From Patiria miniata (Eukaryota; Echinodermata; Asteroidea; Valvatida; Asterinidae), in the NCBI RefSeq assembly GCF_015706575.1, contig NW_024037050.1, forward strand, positions 2,232,001-2,296,000: a stretch of DNA of 64,000 bases, in the 5' to 3' direction. This document shows positions 1 to 9,553 of the stretch, in pieces. A program made the translations under genes and the position numbers. Every line of letters starts with the position of its first letter. The first letter of the stretch is position 1. The notes below the pieces were generated by a model. The model was not told where the DNA came from. It worked only from the letters and a program-made list of their open reading frames with translations, and searched no databases.

Positions 1-35
1 GTTTTGTTACACAAGTGAAGAACAGAAGAAACTGA

Positions 36-593
36 AAAGGCTTGTAAACGCAAGAGTATATTATAAACCAATGAAAAACATCCTTATAATCTTAAAACGT
101 TTTGCTCAAATAACTATGGGGAAAGGGGGCCAGGAATCCCCTCAGAATACACCACAGAGCATCTAGAATTCTAAATTTTCCGGGGCCCTTAAGCGGGCCC
201 CGGAACCCCACGCCGTAAGACAGGCGTGATCCGCCCTCGCATTAGTCCTCGGAGCAAATGCCACAACGCACCGTTGCGACAGTTTACAAAACTAAGTCAA
301 TACAATTCCTTTTCCAAAATAAAAAGCAAGAAAATATAAAGACGTAAAATGATTTTCGACTTTCAAGCACACAGTAACTTAAAAATTGTAAAAGTAAGAG
401 TATGTTTTTAAAAAATCCTTAAAATCTTAAAAACTGTTGCTCAACTAATTCAGGGGAAAGGAGCCAGGAATCGCCTCAGATTGCACCACAGAGCATCTAG
501 AATCCAAAATTTTCCGGGGCCCTACAGCGGGCCCCGGACCCCACGCCGTAAGGGCTCCGCGCTTCGCGCTCGCATTAGTTCTCGGAGCAAATA
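36..593. repeat. Two tandem copies of a GC-hairpin repeat
   Basis: Two related copies lie head to tail, roughly 36-258 and 379-593, about 343 bases apart. Both contain the string CACCACAGAGCATCTAGAAT, followed by a short hairpin in which GGGGCCC pairs with GGGCCCC, then CCCCACGCCGTAAG and a GCATTAGTYCTCGGAGCAAAT tail. A third, shorter relative sits near 1,548-1,600 (GCATCTAGAATACAAAA then TTTTCCGGGCCC). This is clearly an interspersed repeat family. I cannot assign it to a transposon class because no coding part or clean termini are visible. Confidence 0.7.
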
Positions 594-2492
594 ATTTTGC
601 TCCAACAGTGTGCCCCCCGTCTAAAAAATTCTTGATCCGCGCCTGAATGTCATTTTGGTTGTTCTCGAACAGACAGTGCCTTCCCTTTCAGATGGATGCA
701 ACCTTGCAAATAAATTCCCATAGACACTAGTGCTAAATGCCCATAATTCAAAATTCTTTTAAAAATACTCAGAACTCTCACAGGTATTCAAGCTGCACAG
801 AAAAATGATGATCAACATGTCATCTTTCGTTTTCTTTTCATTTCTTGGTTGGTTGACCATTGACTTTTCGAGATTTTCTCACCCAAAGAAGACGACCCCT
901 GTTTTCCCCAAAGCGGAAAAGTAGCCATCTTGAAAAACGATCCCTCCACAACATGGCAAAATAGCGCCACTTTCGAGCCCAATAGCATCCAAAATGCTCA
1001 GAATTGGAAGCCCCAAGTCCGGGCCAGAGGTTCATTACCATATCTCTTCAATTTCCCAATTTTACGGCGCTCAGAACTCTCTAATATAGAACATTGAAGG
1101 GTATAACTTTTATTCATGAGCTCGTCGGATGGATTTAGGCCTATTTACCGGTGTGCACCCAGATGGGGCTAGCCAGAAGAAGCCACAAATCCACACCAAA
1201 TTTAAGGGCGCGATATACCCACAGGGTTCCTGATTTCTTAATTATCTTTCCAAGGAAAATAACGGAACACTACTACTAAGTCAGGTACCTGGAATGTTCC
1301 AAAGCGGAATTTAGTAGGGAACCTTAAGGGCGGATAGGGGGAGGGCGGGGGGGGGGGGGGGGGGGCAACGGCTGGCCATGCCCCCCCCCCCAAAAAAAAA
1401 CCAACCCAATTTTGTTTTCTTAAAGTGACGTCGCAATAAAGGCAGGCACTGCGTACACCACATAATATAGCTGTATACAGCTCTATGGTACACCACCATA
1501 TTTTCCTGAAAGAAAATTGGTCAACAAAGTGGTCAGAAATACCCCACATGTGCATCTAGAATACAAAACATTTTCCGGGCCCACCTTTTGGACCCACTTT
1601 TTGGGAAACCAAACAATTTTTTGGCGCCCCCTCCCAAAAAAAAGCTGTTCTGGATACTGTTCTTATACTGCTCTCTGTTATTTTAATTATAGGTAAAACT
1701 GAGCGCAAGCAATACAAAACCATTACATGGCCCTCTACAATCCTGGCCAAATCTCGCTGGGCCCCCGGCCCCCTGTCAATGTTGTCTCTCATTGCGCGGT
1801 GTGTGCTCCATCAGCTGGAGAGAACAACATTGACCGGGGGAGCGGGGGAATGGGTGACCGTGAAAGGCTAAGGTTATTTCCAAGTGTCCCAACCATTTTG
1901 GCCGGGAATGTTACTTATCTTTGTCATTTACTTTTATGTTTTGTTTATCTATTAAGTTACGTACTTTATATGTTTTCATTATGAAGTTATGAAATAAACT
2001 AGATTGATTGATTGATGTACAGATAAATACCCTGTTTCAAATAAGTATAGAAGTTTTTTTAAAGTTGCAATTTTTTTAAAGATAAGATAACAGGATTTTA
2101 TATGAAATGAAAAGCTTTAACTTTTAAAATTGATACTATATACTTGAAAGTAAAATCAATTTTTGTAACTTTTTCAATCGTTTCCTTCTGTGCACATTGT
2201 GAACGTGACTACATCATTAAATGATAATGTGCAAAAAAAATTTTTTTTTAAAGCTCTTCATCTTAAAATGAGCCAATCGTGCTACAACTAGTGGTGCCGA
2301 ACATTTTTCTGGGGACTTTTCGGATAGTTGGTTTAAATCGATTTGTCTAAAAGCCGGCACTGCGACTAAAAATGTTAATTGGTAACACTACGTTGTTTGC
2401 ACGTGCATCGATGGATCTATAACCGTTATATCCGTATAGGCTTATACTATTTAACTGAATTTAAATGAGTAAGATATAGGCCCTAACATTGA
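594..2492. other. Gene-free intergenic stretch with poly-G/poly-C tract
   Basis: I see no convincing gene here. Open frames are short, low in codon bias and overlap on both strands. A G-run of about 20 bases at 1,350-1,366 faces a C-run at 1,381-1,390, so the DNA can form a short G:C hairpin. The third copy of the GC-hairpin repeat lies at 1,548-1,600. A short GATT microsatellite is at about 2,003-2,016. The rest is AT-rich, unremarkable sequence. Confidence 0.5.
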
Positions 2493-2894
2493 AGTTGTAC
2501 CAGGCGCGGTTCTAGAACCAATATTTTTTTTTGGGGGGGGGGGGGGGCTGGCACGGTGGATCCAGAATTTTTTCAGGGAGGCGTGCTGAAATGTTTACCG
2601 GTTATTTTTTTCCAGACACTTAGGCCTCCGAAAATCAATAGGTGGGGGTTGGGGCTCATGCCATATTTTCAATGGGGAGCGCCAATAAAATCCTAAAATC
2701 ATTCACACTATATTAACTAATGCACCCTTGTCACGGCTATTTCTTCTTTAGGGGGAGACCGTTCGCATGTACATCACAATCCTTCTTTTTGCTAATGCAA
2801 TCTTTTTTTTTTACGGAATTTTTTTTTTGGGGGGGGGGGCTAAACAAACAGCCCCCCTATGCCCCCCCCCCGTGAAACCGCGCCTGAGTTGTAC
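2493..2894. mobile_element. hAT-like MITE with perfect 8-bp target duplication
   Basis: The element runs from 2,501 to 2,886 and is flanked on both sides by AGTTGTAC (2,493-2,500 and 2,887-2,894), a perfect 8-bp target-site duplication. Its ends are inverted: CAGGCGCGGTT on the left and AACCGCGCCTG read as its complement on the right. An 8-bp duplication and ends starting with CAG are typical of the hAT superfamily. The interior has long G and C runs near both ends and no open frame of note, so it is non-autonomous. A related element in the opposite orientation lies at 3,939-4,349 and a partial one at 13,175-13,360. Confidence 0.85.
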
Positions 2895-3077
2895 ACTAAT
2901 TTTTTAGACAAATTGAAAAGCTTCTCCCTTAAACGAAGTCATTTAAATATACATTCGCACAAACCACCCCATCCCAGCAGCTAATTTTCGATTTTAACAT
3001 TTATATACAAGAACAGCAATTTAAATTTCCCATTGGCGTATTTAACCCCCTCCCCGCCCCAGCCCCAATATTTTGTA

Positions 3078-3224
3078 ACGAATTCCGTTTTTCACGTGTG
3101 CCCTTTTTCACTAGTGCCCTTTTTTCTCGAGTGATCATTTTCACGAATTCCTTATTTTCACGAATGCCCTCTTTTTCACGAGCCCCCTTTTTCACGAGTG
3201 CCTTTTTTTCTCAAGTGCCCTTTT
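3078..3224. repeat. Minisatellite, ~16-bp unit
   Basis: About eight imperfect copies of a unit close to TTTTTCACGAGTGCCC stand in a row. They start about 50 bases beyond the stop codon of the lectin gene (3' side, as that gene reads on the minus strand). The open frame that crosses it on the minus strand is an artefact of the repeat. If the lectin transcript extends past 3,272, this array would lie in its 3' untranslated region. Confidence 0.75.
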
Positions 3225-3271
3225 GTTTTAAACTTTAGAAAATAATTAACCATTATTAGGCCGAATAAAAT

Positions 3272-3540
3272 TTATTTCATGTGTGCGTATATCATGAATT
3301 GGTCGTTAAGAATCTTGTCCATGTCTCGCGCGTCCACGTTGTACAGATCACACTGTCCGGTTGCAGGCGCATAGTCGAAGGACACGCACTCGGTATGCTT
3401 GAAGCAGCTAGCGGCGCATTGCTCCAGATATTTCGCCACGAGGGTCGATAGTGGGTCGGTTTTCCCGATCAGCCTGGCTCCCTTGTACATCAGGACAAAG
3501 CCTGCCGACTTGATCTTGTCCACCTGCTCGGGAGATGAGG
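3272..3540 (-). CDS. Lectin-like gene, last exon: PAN/Apple domain
   Basis: This is the final coding exon of a secreted lectin-like protein read on the minus strand. The exon opens after CTCAG at 3,541-3,545 (minus strand), with two bases completing a split codon, and ends at a TAA at 3,272-3,274. It encodes about 89 residues with the PAN/Apple pattern: YLEQCAASCFKHTECVSFDY, then a second region with C-D-L-Y. The spaced cysteines (CAASC, ECVSFDY, QCDLYN) are what PAN domains use for their central disulfides. PAN domains bind proteins or carbohydrate in extracellular proteins. Phase 1 matches the donor of the exon at 5,057-5,320, so a direct splice keeps the frame. Family-level call is fairly sure; ligand unknown. 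Confidence 0.75.
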
Positions 3541-3659
3541 CTGAGATTGTCGGAGGAGCTGAGATTGAAAGAAGGAGAATAAGAGAATGGCCGTCTTAAA
3601 AATGATACGTCCAGCAAGTTTTACATGTTTATTATAGCCCATACGCATACCTGTCAGCT

Positions 3660-3938
3660 AATCGCCGGTAAACCCGCCCCCAAAATACCACCAACACCAA
3701 CTGAATCATCAGCCAACTAACCGATCAACCGAGCACTAACCAGCCAACTACCAGCAAACTATAAGCTGCCAGAAAATCACTGGCTTGCCGAATGACCGAC
3801 CGACCTACCGGTACCGATCGGCCGACCAACCACACAATCAATCGGCAAACTGATCAACAGACCATCTGATGGACAGACTAGCCAGACCAACCTACCGCCT
3901 GTCCAACCGCCAGACCGGCCAATAACTGACCGATCAAC
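3660..3938. repeat. Degenerate ACCAACC/GACCGACC simple repeat
   Basis: The stretch is built from short CCAAC, CCGACC and GATCAACC words, giving a cryptic 4-8 base periodicity with almost no thymine runs. The same word pattern resumes right after the MITE ends (CAGCCAACCTGACCAATCG at 4,350 onwards). The MITE at 3,939-4,349 therefore appears to have landed inside this repeat. It lies in the intron between lectin exons B and C. Confidence 0.5.
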
Positions 3939-4349
3939 CAGTGGCGGTTCTACGGGGGGGGGGGGGGGGTGGGATGGGGGGATGGGATGGGGGGGGGGCT
4001 TTTTGTCTAGGCCCCCCCCCCCAAAAATATGCACTTGCAAAATGTAACAATTTGACGTACATGGGAATGGTCTCCCCCTAAATGAGAAGAGTGCATTTGT
4101 ACACTTTTAGTTAATATAGTGTGCCGGATTGTAGGATTTTATCAGCGCTCCCCATTGAAAATAATGGCACGAGCCCCTATTTGAAATATTTGAACAGCGC
4201 CCCATATTGAAATATGGTAATCCCCAGTTTTTGATTTTACGGAGGCCAAGTGTCCGGAGAAAAAAATCTGTGTACATTTGTCATTTTCAGATTGTTGTGC
4301 TGATGAACCCCCCCCCCCCCCCCTGCGAAAATTCCTGGTTCCGCCCCTG
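3939..4349. mobile_element. MITE related to 2,501-2,886, opposite orientation
   Basis: The ends are inverted: CAGTGGCGGTTC on the left and GGTTCCGCCCCTG on the right. The interior matches the element at 2,501-2,886 read in the other direction, with the CCATTGAAAATAATGGCACG region, the GGAGGCCAAGTGTCCGGAG region and poly-G/poly-C tracts next to both ends. The flanking 8-mers (CGATCAAC and CAGCCAAC) agree at five of eight places, so the target duplication is at best decayed. It lies in the intron between lectin exons B and C. Confidence 0.7.
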
Positions 4350-4493
4350 CAGCCAACCTGACCAATCGTTGACCAACAAGCTAACGAAGAAGACAAAAAA
4401 GAACCAACCGCGCCGGCAAGCGAAAATGGCAGTCAAGGGCCTGCTTAGCCTGGTTACATAAATAAGCCACCAACACTGTCGCTAAAACAGAGG

Positions 4494-4615
4494 GCTTGCA
4501 CAGAGCGCCCTCACTGATGACAGTGGGTTTTTTAAAGTTAAATTCAGTGACAATGAAAATACTCGTACCTATCACAGCGGGATCCTTGTCCACGGTGATG
4601 GCGCTCTGTGCAAGC
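4494..4615 (-). other. Possible leftover FTP exon start and its inverted copy
   Basis: On the minus strand, GCTTGCACAG followed by AGCGCCATCACC looks like a splice acceptor and the start of an exon reading SAITVDKDPAVIG, then a GTACGAG donor at about 4,565. This resembles the N-terminal part of an F-type lectin domain. Its phase (0 in, 1 out) does not fit between the neighbouring exons, so it is probably not used in that transcript. A diverged copy of the same 34 bases stands in the opposite orientation at 4,494-4,527. It may be a remnant of a duplicated lectin unit. Confidence 0.3.
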
Positions 4616-4618
4616 TGT

Positions 4619-4820
4619 CTATATTCACAAGATGGAATTTGCGTCGGGGTGATGTAAATCAATATTAGTTTTGCCCTTCACCGACGTATAAACATATACT
4701 CAGTGTGTTACCTCCCGAGTGAAAGTTGGAAAAAATCAATGGGTACTGGGACTCGAACCCATGACCCCCTGCTTTTGTGCAGACGTCTTACCACTCGACC
4801 ACCGAGCTTGGGGGATTGGG
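4619..4820 (-). mobile_element. tRNA-derived SINE, full-looking copy
   Basis: Read on the minus strand, the head carries a tRNA-like A box (GGTCGAGTGGTAAGACG) and a good B box (GGGTTCGAGTCCC, at 4,749-4,760). These are the internal RNA polymerase III promoter elements. The body continues with TTTTTTCCAACTTTCACTCG, GGAGGTAACA and a tail ending in CAAATTCCATCTTGTGAATA. Two further pieces of the same SINE follow directly (4,853-4,907 minus, tail only; 4,908-5,050 plus). It lies in the intron between lectin exons B and C. Confidence 0.75.
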
Positions 4821-4852
4821 TCGAATCTGATGTATAGCGGGTACCGCAATTA

Positions 4853-4907
4853 AACTATTCACAAGATGGAATTTGCGTTGGGGTGATGTAAATCAATATT
4901 AGTTATA
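4853..4907 (-). mobile_element. SINE tail fragment
   Basis: About 50 bases repeat the tail of the neighbouring SINE (ATTCACAAGATGGAATTTGC, then GGGGTGATGTAAATCAATAT) in the same orientation. No tRNA-like head is attached, so this is a 5'-truncated copy or a partial duplication of the first one. Confidence 0.65.
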
Positions 4908-5050
4908 AAATTACCCTAAAAGCAGGAGGACGTGGGTTCGAGACCCACCCGAGTGATTTTTTCCAACTTTCACTCAGGAGGTAACACTCTGAGACTAGTA
5001 TACAGTGCTCATAAGTCGTTGATGGGCAAAAACCTAATATTAATATATTG
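4908..5050 (+). mobile_element. tRNA-derived SINE, 5'-truncated, opposite orientation
   Basis: The B box GGGTTCGAGACCC (4,933-4,945), the body word GATTTTTTCCAACTTTCACT and GGAGGTAACACTCTGAG match the SINE at 4,619-4,820, now on the plus strand. The A box is missing, so the copy is truncated at its 5' end. It ends within a few bases of the donor of lectin exon B at 5,056. Confidence 0.7.
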
Positions 5051-5056
5051 TTTTAC

Positions 5057-5320
5057 CTTTAGGAGTGTCACATTCGCCGTTTGTATATTCCTCCACGGTG
5101 ACCTCCGCCAGCATGAGAGCAACTTCAGTGACACCAGGAGTGGAGGGATCGATATCGAAGCTGACGTGACTGGCCACGCGTGGTGCGTCACAAACAAACG
5201 TGCTCACTGCTGCCTGACCGGCCTGGTCACGTGTAGCTGGTACCCCACATGGTGGATTTTCGGAATAGTTGGCGTTCATGCCTGCTCGAGCTACTGCGGC
5301 ATAAAACGGGTACCTACCGC
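5057..5320 (-). CDS. Lectin-like gene, exon B: C-terminal part of F-type lectin (FTP) domain
   Basis: The exon starts after TTTCAAATAG on the minus strand (acceptor at 5,321-5,326) and ends before GTAAAAC at 5,056. Length 264 bases, phase 1 on both sides. It encodes 87 whole codons including GRYPFYAAVARAGMNANYSE, then PPCGVP, STFVCD and VALMLAEVTVEEYTNGEC. Joined to exon A this gives the fucolectin signature DCC-R-G-R followed by a CG-P loop, a second cysteine and a closing E-V strand. F-type lectin domains bind fucose in many animals. I did not see the usual Leu-Cys-Glu closing cysteine (here LMLAEV), so disulfide pairing differs. Frame and splice sites are consistent. Confidence 0.8.
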
Positions 5321-5721
5321 CTATTTGAAAATAACACAAAACAGTTTAACAGGTCTCAGTAATACGGGAAAAAAATGTTTTGCAATCCCCAAAGCAAAAC
5401 ATCGAGGGTAATTATTATAATAACCCCTAGCCCACATACCATTGCTACTTCCATGGGAAATTTGCCAAGCAAACAACTTAAAACCTCACATGTAAACTGG
5501 AAGAAAAAATGGCGATTTTTTTGTAAAAGACATTTTTTTAAAACTTTCATTCCAAATGAATTTAACAAAATAAAATAAGGGCTGATGTCTCGATTTTAGC
5601 AGAATTTTCCGGGCCATGCACTTAAAATAATCTTCTGGGATTGAAACGGTAGTCGCCAAGGTTACATTGGAATTCGAGCAGTTTCAATATGGTTGGAACT
5701 AATAATTTTTTGAATAATTAC
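5321..5721. other. Lectin intron between exons A and B
   Basis: AT-rich intron of about 400 bases. I see no repeat element in it. A short minus-strand open frame near 5,356-5,568 has no recognisable domain and is not needed to keep the lectin frame. Confidence 0.6.
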
Positions 5722-5817
5722 GGCAGCAATCGTCCCGAAGAGCGACGGTGATATTTCCAATGCAGTGGTCGCTACCCAAGTCCAAAATCCACCACGGATG
5801 CGGATCATTAAGTACCG
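5722..5817 (-). CDS. Lectin-like gene, exon A: core of F-type lectin (FTP) domain
   Basis: On the minus strand the exon follows GTCTTTCAG (acceptor at 5,818-5,826) and ends before GTAATT at 5,721. Length 96 bases: two bases of a split codon, 31 codons, then one base. It reads VLNDPHPWWILDLGSDHCIG, then NITVALRDDCC. PWW-x2-DLG, a following I-x-N-I-T-V strand and the vicinal cysteines of RDDCC are hallmarks of the F-type lectin/F5/8C-like fold. The vicinal cysteine pair and the following arginine usually sit at the fucose pocket. The arginine is completed across the splice to exon B. The exon that should supply the N-terminal 40 or so residues of the domain was not found upstream. Confidence 0.8.
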
Positions 5818-5888
5818 CTGAAAGACAATAATGAATAACATTTCATTCATTTAATATAGATTTTCTCGGCTATGTTAACACATTTTCA

Positions 5889-6860
5889 TCCAAATTCACC
5901 GACTCTAACATTCAATCTCGTCCGAGAAAACAAATTCAAACGCTTTTAAATAAACCAAATTAGTCATTTACCATTCAATTTCAAAGTTTGGTCATCCTCA
6001 TTAGTCACCGAGTCGAGAATATTCGTCATTACAGATCAAATTCGTCTAAGCTGTTGCCGAATGGCAGCATTCCGAGATGAAATTCGTCTTAATTCAATCA
6101 ATTTATTGTTTTAAGAAAATTAGTGTGGTGTGCGCTTGAGCATTTTACTTGTGTCCCCTATCACTATTTGCACATTCGCTTGAGCATTTTATCGGACCAA
6201 GTAGAGTACTGAACATCAGCGTATCCAGCTTTCCGTGTCAGGGGTAAACGACGTCTGAATCGTTTTGAAGCCGTCTTACAAAATATAAGTATACGGCCCG
6301 ATCACTCTTTTGAAATGCAAGAATTAATCTTCTTTACTGGCTTTTCCGCAAATTTGCTCAAAAGCCTTTGTTTTTGTTCTCATTGGCTTTTCCGCCTTCA
6401 GAGGAAAAGCCATTGTTTTTCTTCCGATTTTTTTTCTTCTTCTTCATCATCTTCCTTGTTCTTCTAAATCAAATCCCATAGAATGTGTACGTAAACTTCA
6501 AAATGTCATTCAAAATATAAAAATGAGCCTCTGGTCAAAACAAACCAACATTTCTTCCAAACGGTTGACGTGGTCCGAAGATATAGGTTTTCCAGTATTT
6601 TAAAACATTTAGCATTCGAATTCACCGTTTTTAATATCCAAATTCGTCCATCAACATCGATTTAGTGCACTTCCGATGTTTAATTTCGTCTTTTGTCATA
6701 CAATTTCGCTTGTTGTTCAATCGAATTCAATCCATGAACACCCATTTTTGGTATTCGATTTCGACTCGTCTACGTTGAACAACTTTATTCAGAAATCAAA
6801 TTCGCCTTTTGCCACACAATTTAATGATAAGTTTGTTCAATTCGTAACAGTTCATTGCGA
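5889..6860. repeat. Dispersed AATTCGTC words in lectin intron 1
   Basis: Two clusters, about 5,889-6,100 and 6,605-6,860, are rich in words such as CAAATTCGTC, CAAATTCACC and CAATTTCG, spaced about 15-30 bases apart. The words recur too often for chance in AT-rich DNA and suggest a decayed short tandem repeat. The second cluster overlaps the left end of the inverted-repeat element at 6,599-7,096. Confidence 0.4.
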
Positions 6861-7096
6861 CATCATCTGTAGAAGACATAAAGGTCGCAGATGAGGATAT
6901 TTTCCCCTCTGTTTTTCCCTGTTATTTCCCTGTTATTAATAAATATATAGGTGTATTGCTTGTTTCTTTTCAAAAATCCGACCGACCTACCCTATTTTTA
7001 GGGCCTAAACATTGGAAGTGCACTAAATCTATGTTTCTGGACGAATTTTAATATATAAAATCGGTCATTGGTGCATTCTAATGAAAAACGTTTTAA
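6599..7096. mobile_element. Inverted-repeat element (MITE-like), ~500 bp
   Basis: The left end (TTTAAAACATTTAGCATTCG, then TAGTGCACTTCCGATGTTTA) is matched in reverse complement by 7,003-7,096. The arms are about 85-95 bases and diverged. The middle holds AATTCGTC-type words and no gene. I see no clear target duplication. Confidence 0.55.
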
Positions 7097-7593
7097 AGTA
7101 GCCTGGAAATATATATATCCAATAAATTCAGAATATGAGTTAAACAATCAAGCGCGCGCACGCGTTTACGCGCGTTACGTCATTGAAGTTGGTACGCGTT
7201 TACGTCACTGAAGTAAGAACACATCTGTCTCGATGCCTGCACTTGGAGACGATTTCGCTTCTCTTATTCAGTGTACCTAGATCTGGCCTACATATGATTA
7301 TGTACTTCTCTGCTATACACACCTTGCATCTCTTGTTTACGTTAGAGTATGGCAGTGCTTTCAGAACAATGAGCTATATATATATAGCTCTCGCACAGTT
7401 CATCCTCAGCACAAAGTTACGATGGCTTGTAAAAATGAATGGTATATTGTTGGCTTACTGTGTGAGTATGAGCTGACGTCACCATCAATAGCTTTGCCAG
7501 CACCTATCCCCATGCCTACTAGAGTAGTGCTCTGTCGGGTAGATTTTCCAGTCAAATCTAAAGTTACGGGATAAAATATAATATATAATACCT

Positions 7594-7846
7594 TAGGCCA
7601 AAAACAAAATCTGCTTCCGATTACATGGCATTCAAAGAAAAGGTAGGTTGGTAGGGAATTTTACGATCATTATGGAGGCGTCTGCGTGTAGTCAAGGGTA
7701 TACGGTAGTAATTGATGGTTTGTGGTGTTTTTCCCCCTCATACCCGCCCCCCCCCCCAAAAAAAAATAGGGTAGGGGCTGTCAGACAGTCAGAATACTAG
7801 GGTAGGTAGGGAAACCGGAAGCAGAACTATTTTTTGTTGGCCTTAT
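7594..7846. mobile_element. Small MITE, ~250 bp
   Basis: The ends are inverted: TTAGGCCAAAAACAAAATCT then GCTTCCG on the left, and CGGAAGCAGAAC then TTTTTTGTTGGCCTTA on the right. The interior has a C-run/A-run and repeated GTAGGTAGGG words. It lies in lectin intron 1. Superfamily is not clear. Confidence 0.6.
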
Positions 7847-7933
7847 TGGTATACAGCTATTTAACTTGCAAGCCACGTGTACACGGGAATGTGGTGAAGT
7901 TTTAATGATCTTACGTCTGAAAGGACTTTATGC

Positions 7934-8462
7934 AATGTTATTTCTTTTAATGCATGCAATCTTTGAAAATGCACCTTAGTTTGTGTCCCATTGAATTTAA
8001 CTTTATTTTAAAATGTTTTTGTTGCCATTTTCAAAGGTGTTTAGGTGCCTTTTTGGTTTTTATGCGAATGCGAATTTACATATTCATGTGCAACAGTGTG
8101 ATGTCATTAATTTCAGGCACAAACCTCGATGTTATAGCCTAGCTATTTTAACACCAAAAGTTGCCGAACTATATTTGCGGTCGTAAGTGCTTCGGGGATT
8201 CATTGTTGTGTCAGTACAGGACAATAAAAGCGAATGAGCAAACCTTTCTCACAAATGTTTTCAATGGGCAAATTGTTGGGTCACAATTTTAACCCCTTAA
8301 CTGAACAGTGTCTTCCTGAAATGACATCATATCAACAGTGCCCTCAAGAAAAACATGGACAATTTTCAATAAAATTAACCAAAAAGGGATGTCAAACAGT
8401 AAGAGCAGAAAGTTGCACAAAAGGATTATGTTCCCAAGTAAAATTCATCCCATGGTCCCTTT
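7934..8462 (+). repeat. Dispersed repeat, copy 1 of a ~550-bp direct pair
   Basis: This stretch is repeated in the same orientation at about 11,846-12,403. Shared stretches include TTGGTTTTTATGC, GAAATGACATCATA, CAATTAACCAAAA and GGGATGTCA. The copies have drifted with small insertions. There are no obvious termini or coding content. The open frames inside it are not shared between the copies, which argues against coding. Confidence 0.65.
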
Positions 8463-8523
8463 AATAATTGTTTTGAACCTCGCCGTTTTGACGTAAAGCA
8501 CTTTGGTGCTAATGTTGGTCCTT

Positions 8524-9217
8524 TAAAGCCCCTGTCACACTTGTCCGAATCGTCACTCCGTTCATGTTCCGAGTAAAACATTGTGGATTCGGTGTTTAAT
8601 CGGTTTGAACTGAACTCAAACGGATTTCCCTCGGTTTTCCTCGGTTTTCCAACGCTATATACTCGTGTACTTTCGGTGATGCACTGAGGAACTCGGAGAA
8701 ATTATTGAACCTGTTTAATAATTTCTCCGAATTGTCGCGGCAACCTCAATACGGACGGTATCCGGTATACACACGGAATATGCACGGAATGCACGGAATA
8801 CACACTGTACTCATTCGTTGCCATTCGTTGCAATGCGGAATAGGTACGGAAGAGTACGGAACAGGCCTCCGATTCCGATCGATACCGTATGTATTCAGAG
8901 TTCATTCCGAACCCACACCATTGTAATGCCGATCAAAAAACGGACGCACCGAATATAAACGGAATGTTCGGAAAGCGGTCGGTCTTGAGATCAATGAGTT
9001 TGGCATGTCCGGTGATGATCGGAGAGGTTCTGAATATAGACGGATTGCAATCGGAATAGTAACTTATTAGATCCGGAATAAGACCGGATTATGATCGGTG
9101 TATTTTCATTTCTGGCTGGTTTTTTGACATTTCTCTCCGAACGTGTCCGAATTAATAATATTTCAGATCGGTTTATGAACGGAATTATAGATTCGGACAA
9201 GTGTGACAGGGGCTTTA
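8524..9217. mobile_element. MITE, ~690 bp, with CCCCTGTCACACTTGTCC ends
   Basis: The inverted ends AAGCCCCTGTCACACTTGTC/CGAAT are near perfect over at least 24 bases. Both sides have TA next to the ends (8,524-8,525 and 9,216-9,217), consistent with a TA target duplication. The interior is self-similar, with many short ACGGAAT/CGGAAT words in both orientations, so the whole element can fold on itself. It has no gene. It lies in lectin intron 1. Confidence 0.8.
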
Positions 9218-9260
9218 TAGATATTCATTGAGGCAATGTGCTGCATGTCAAAATCCCTAT

Positions 9261-9553
9261 GGGCCTTATGCACGAGTCGGCCACATTGAATTGAAAGTGA
9301 GGTAAAATATTAATTTTTTAACTTGCAAAGAGGAATGAAAGCAAGTAAATTACTAATTAATTTAAGTCTGCTTCAATGAATAATTAAAAATTTGTAAATA
9401 AACATTCCCTAATGTCTTAAGCCAGATTTAAAAAAAAAGACAGTAAAGTAAGGCTGCATAAATAGTCTAGCGCCATCACATTAAACAGTTCACAATTTGT
9501 GAAATACATTCAGGGAACTCGACAAAAAAAAGGTCATTGTCATGCATAAGGCC
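9261..9553. mobile_element. Small MITE, ~295 bp
   Basis: GGGCCTTATGCACGA on the left is matched by TCATGCATAAGGCCC on the right. The interior is AT-rich with no gene. The inverted ends are only about 15 bases, so this call is less certain than the longer elements nearby. Confidence 0.5.

Noticed and set aside
4741-4820. A functional tRNA gene on the minus strand
   Set aside because: The tRNA-like head has A and B boxes but continues into a SINE body and tail shared with neighbouring copies; the cloverleaf is not complete.
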